Part shown: piece by piece, positions 5,444-7,148 of the stretch
Layout of the letters: each line of letters opens with the position of its first letter
Position numbering within the stretch: the stretch's first letter is position 1
Position numbers and translations under genes: made by a program
The notes under the pieces: generated by a model
The model's input: the letters and a program-made list of their open reading frames with translations, nothing else
What the model was told of the DNA's origin: nothing
Databases searched by the model: none
Origin: an uncultured Erysipelotrichaceae bacterium
GTDB lineage: Bacteria > Bacillota_I > Bacilli_A > RF39 > UBA660
NCBI GenBank assembly: GCA_902797005.1
Contig: CADBRE010000092.1
Coordinates: 1-7,148, forward strand
DNA: 7,148 nucleotides
Direction: 5' to 3'

Positions 5444-6697
5444 TTAACCTATCACTTCACTTATAACTTCTCCATCTTTAAGCTTAGTTGTAAGTTTAGC
5501 TCCTTTAGATAAATCATTAATACTTTTAACTATTTTGCCTTCAGAAAGTGTTATAGAATAACCTTTCTCAAGTATATTCTCTGGATTTAATAAATCTAAC
5601 TTTATCTTTAAACTATCTAACCTATTAGATTCTTTTTCAAGCAAATACTTGCTATTTCTAATTAACCTTTCAATCAAATTATCAAGTTTAGTTTGTTCTT
5701 TTTCTAATCTATAAGGTATAGTTTTATTAAGCATTTCTATTAAATTATCTAGCTTTTGTTCTTCTACTTCATACATGCTTGTAGGATTAGTTAAAATATA
5801 ACTGTTTTTAAGCTTATTTAAAGTGTCTTCGTATGCTGATAGCTTATTAGTAATAACACTTACTATTCTAGCTTTATAATCAGATAAATACTTGATTATC
5901 TCGAGCTGAGAAGGGACAACTAACTCTGCTGCTCCTGTTGGAGTCGGCGCTCTTAAATCACTGACAAAATCACTTATAGTATAGTCTATTTCATGCCCAA
6001 CTGCACTTACAACTGGTTTATTCCTTTCAGCTATCTTTCTAGCTACTATTTCTTCATTAAATGCCCATAAGTCTTCAATGGAGCCACCACCTCTTCCTAG
6101 AATAATGACATCAACATCTGATGCATAAGCTTTATCTAGCATTCTGCAAATATTCTCCTTAGCCCCATCACCTTGTACTAAACTAGGGAAAAGCACTATT
6201 TCAGTAAGTGGAAACCTTCTGTTGATTGTACTGATAATATCTTTAACAGCCGCACCAGTTGGAGCAGTAATAACACCAACTTTCTTAGGGATTCTAGGTA
6301 GCTTCAACTTTCTCTCTTGATCAAATAATCCTTCCAAAGCTAGTTTCTTCTTTAATTCTTCAAACAAAACATATAAATTACCAACACCATCTTCTCTCAT
6401 AGATGTAACAGTTACCTGGTAATTACCACCTTGTACAAAAACATTAATCTTACCCTTAACTTCAACGCTCATCCCGTCTTTAGGCGTAAAAGGTAAATTA
6501 TAGCTTTCATAGTTAAACATAACTGCATTAATTTTAGAGTTTTCATCTTTTAAACTAAAATATAGGTGCCCTCTTGTATGAAACTTTAAATTAGATATCT
6601 CTCCTTTAATATAGACATAAGAAAGAAACGGATCTCTATCTAAAACACTTTTAATATAAGTATTAACATCAGTTACTGATAGATATACTTCATTCAT
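5444..6697 (-). CDS. xseA: Exodeoxyribonuclease VII large subunit
   Basis: XseA is the catalytic subunit of exonuclease VII and works with XseB to degrade single-stranded DNA in repair. The 417-residue protein is slightly shorter than the B. subtilis one (about 448) but appears complete. An N-terminal OB-fold (about 1-100, with VYIKGEISNLKFH at 28-40 and HLYFSLKDE) is followed by the nuclease domain. Key motifs are VGVITAPTGAAVKDI (140-154), GRGGGSIEDLWAFNEE (201-216), VVSAVGHEIDYTISD (229-243) and LRAPTPTGAAE (248-258). A long helical region (about 265-370) contains three related segments of about 20 residues built on LDNLIE/LEKE, and NPENILEKGYSI (371-382) leads into the final small domain. 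AGAGG precedes the ATG by six bases. The start overlaps the nusB stop by eight bases (ATGAATGA arrangement), indicating translational coupling. Confidence 0.95.
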   Translation of the reverse strand: MNEVYLSVTDVNTYIKSVLDRDPFLSYVYIKGEISNLKFHTRGHLYFSLKDENSKINAVMFNYESYNLPFTPKDGMSVEVKGKINVFVQGGNYQVTVTSMREDGVGNLYVLFEELKKKLALEGLFDQERKLKLPRIPKKVGVITAPTGAAVKDIISTINRRFPLTEIVLFPSLVQGDGAKENICRMLDKAYASDVDVIILGRGGGSIEDLWAFNEEIVARKIAERNKPVVSAVGHEIDYTISDFVSDLRAPTPTGAAELVVPSQLEIIKYLSDYKARIVSVITNKLSAYEDTLNKLKNSYILTNPTSMYEVEEQKLDNLIEMLNKTIPYRLEKEQTKLDNLIERLIRNSKYLLEKESNRLDSLKIKLDLLNPENILEKGYSITLSEGKIVKSINDLSKGAKLTTKLKDGEVISEVIG

Positions 6698-7100
6698 TTA
6701 ATGCCTCTTTATTAAGTATTTCATCAAGAACAGCATTTAGCATCTTAGTTACTTTTTCATCAGAAAACTTTTTAGATAATTCAATTCCTTCATTAATAGC
6801 AACTACATGTGGTGTATCAGTAAACATAAGCTCATATGCACTCATTCTAAATATAGCTTGATCAATATTACCTAGTCTACTAACTGTCCAATCATTTAGG
6901 TACTTATTAATTACTTCATCCAAGTACTTTTCCTTTTCTAAAGAACCATAAACCATTAACTTAACAAAATCATTCTTTTCTTTATCATTTTCAAGTATTA
7001 CATCTTCAACACTATAGTCAATCTTATCTTTTCTATAGATATTAATTTGATAAAGAATAGTCATAATTCTTTCTCTTAATTCGCTTCTTGTTACTTTCAT
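6690..7100 (-). CDS. nusB: Transcription antitermination factor NusB
   Basis: The 136-residue protein is a typical size for NusB. It is an all-helical RNA-binding factor that, with NusE (ribosomal protein S10), binds boxA RNA and prevents premature termination in rRNA operons. The sequence shows RSELRERIMTILYQINIY (5-22), the C-terminal core WTVSRLGNIDQAIFRMSAYE (71-90), then VVAINEGIELSKKFSDEK (99-116) and FSDEKVTKMLNAVLDEI (112-128). These are the standard family landmarks. A GTG at 7124 would add eight mostly acidic residues (MEKEEEYI). The ATG at 7100 is preferred because AGAGGAG lies six bases before it and the other start would fall at the predicted transcription start. The gene opens the operon and overlaps xseA, matching the nusB-to-xseA linkage common in Bacillota, although folD, which lies between them in Bacillus, is absent. 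Confidence 0.94.
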   Translation of the reverse strand: MKVTRSELRERIMTILYQINIYRKDKIDYSVEDVILENDKEKNDFVKLMVYGSLEKEKYLDEVINKYLNDWTVSRLGNIDQAIFRMSAYELMFTDTPHVVAINEGIELSKKFSDEKVTKMLNAVLDEILNKEALNE

Positions 7101-7127
7101 AATATACTCCTCTTCCTTTTCCACCCA

Positions 7128-7136
7128 ATTATACCA
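7128..7136 (-). promoter_or_regulatory. Extended -10 element of the nusB operon promoter (-35 outside the window)
   Basis: TGGTATAAT on the minus strand is a perfect TATAAT (7128-7133) with the TGn extension. The -35 would lie just beyond position 7148 and cannot be seen. Transcription would start near 7121, leaving about 20 bases before the nusB ATG, filled by the AGAGGAG ribosome binding site. Confidence 0.6.
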
Positions 7137-7148
7137 TTTATTTTATTT

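Noticed and set aside
1..7148. Mycoplasma-type genetic code (TGA read as tryptophan), suggested by the low GC content.
   Set aside because: Tryptophans in nusB, xseA and the SPFH gene are encoded by TGG, and TGA ends nusB exactly at the expected C-terminus and overlap with xseA.

Overview
The window is very AT-rich DNA (roughly 30% GC by eye). It carries Bacillota-type housekeeping genes on the minus strand only, with AGGAGG-type ribosome binding sites and sigma-A-like promoters. The standard genetic code fits: tryptophan is TGG and TGA stops nusB. A low-GC member of Bacilli/Clostridia, possibly an uncultured gut lineage, is the best guess. The sequence alone does not fix the taxon.

Reading in the direction of transcription (right to left), the first unit starts with an extended -10 promoter at the right edge. 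It runs nusB (6690-7100), xseA (5444-6697), a decayed rhuM-family gene (4930-5381), an SPFH/prohibitin membrane protein (4052-4813) and xseB (3827-4042), and ends at a clear intrinsic terminator (3789-3822). The two exonuclease VII subunit genes, usually adjacent, are thus separated by about 1.4 kb of other material. The rhuM remnant has lost the middle of the protein and its two ends are in different frames, yet it keeps an excellent promoter that now points at the SPFH gene and xseB.

Beyond the terminator lies a SpoIVB-type S55 serine peptidase with a PDZ domain (2775-3746). In Bacillus subtilis the order is nusB-folD-xseA-xseB-ispA-dxs-yqxC-ahrC-recN-spoIVB-spo0A, so this looks like a collapsed version of that cluster with spoIVB still in relative order.

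The left third is a separate two-gene membrane operon. It holds a 549-residue PTPS_related/GT-C-like protein (1057-2706) whose end overlaps a YfhO-family protein (1-1067, C-terminus outside the window). Its predicted promoter (2731-2759) lies in the gap after spoIVB, and a perfect 9-bp inverted repeat sits over the -10 and spacer, suggesting a regulated cell-envelope glycosylation function.

No tRNA, rRNA, CRISPR array, insertion sequence or riboswitch was recognised. The only non-genic stretches are short; the longest is about 116 bases (4814-4929).
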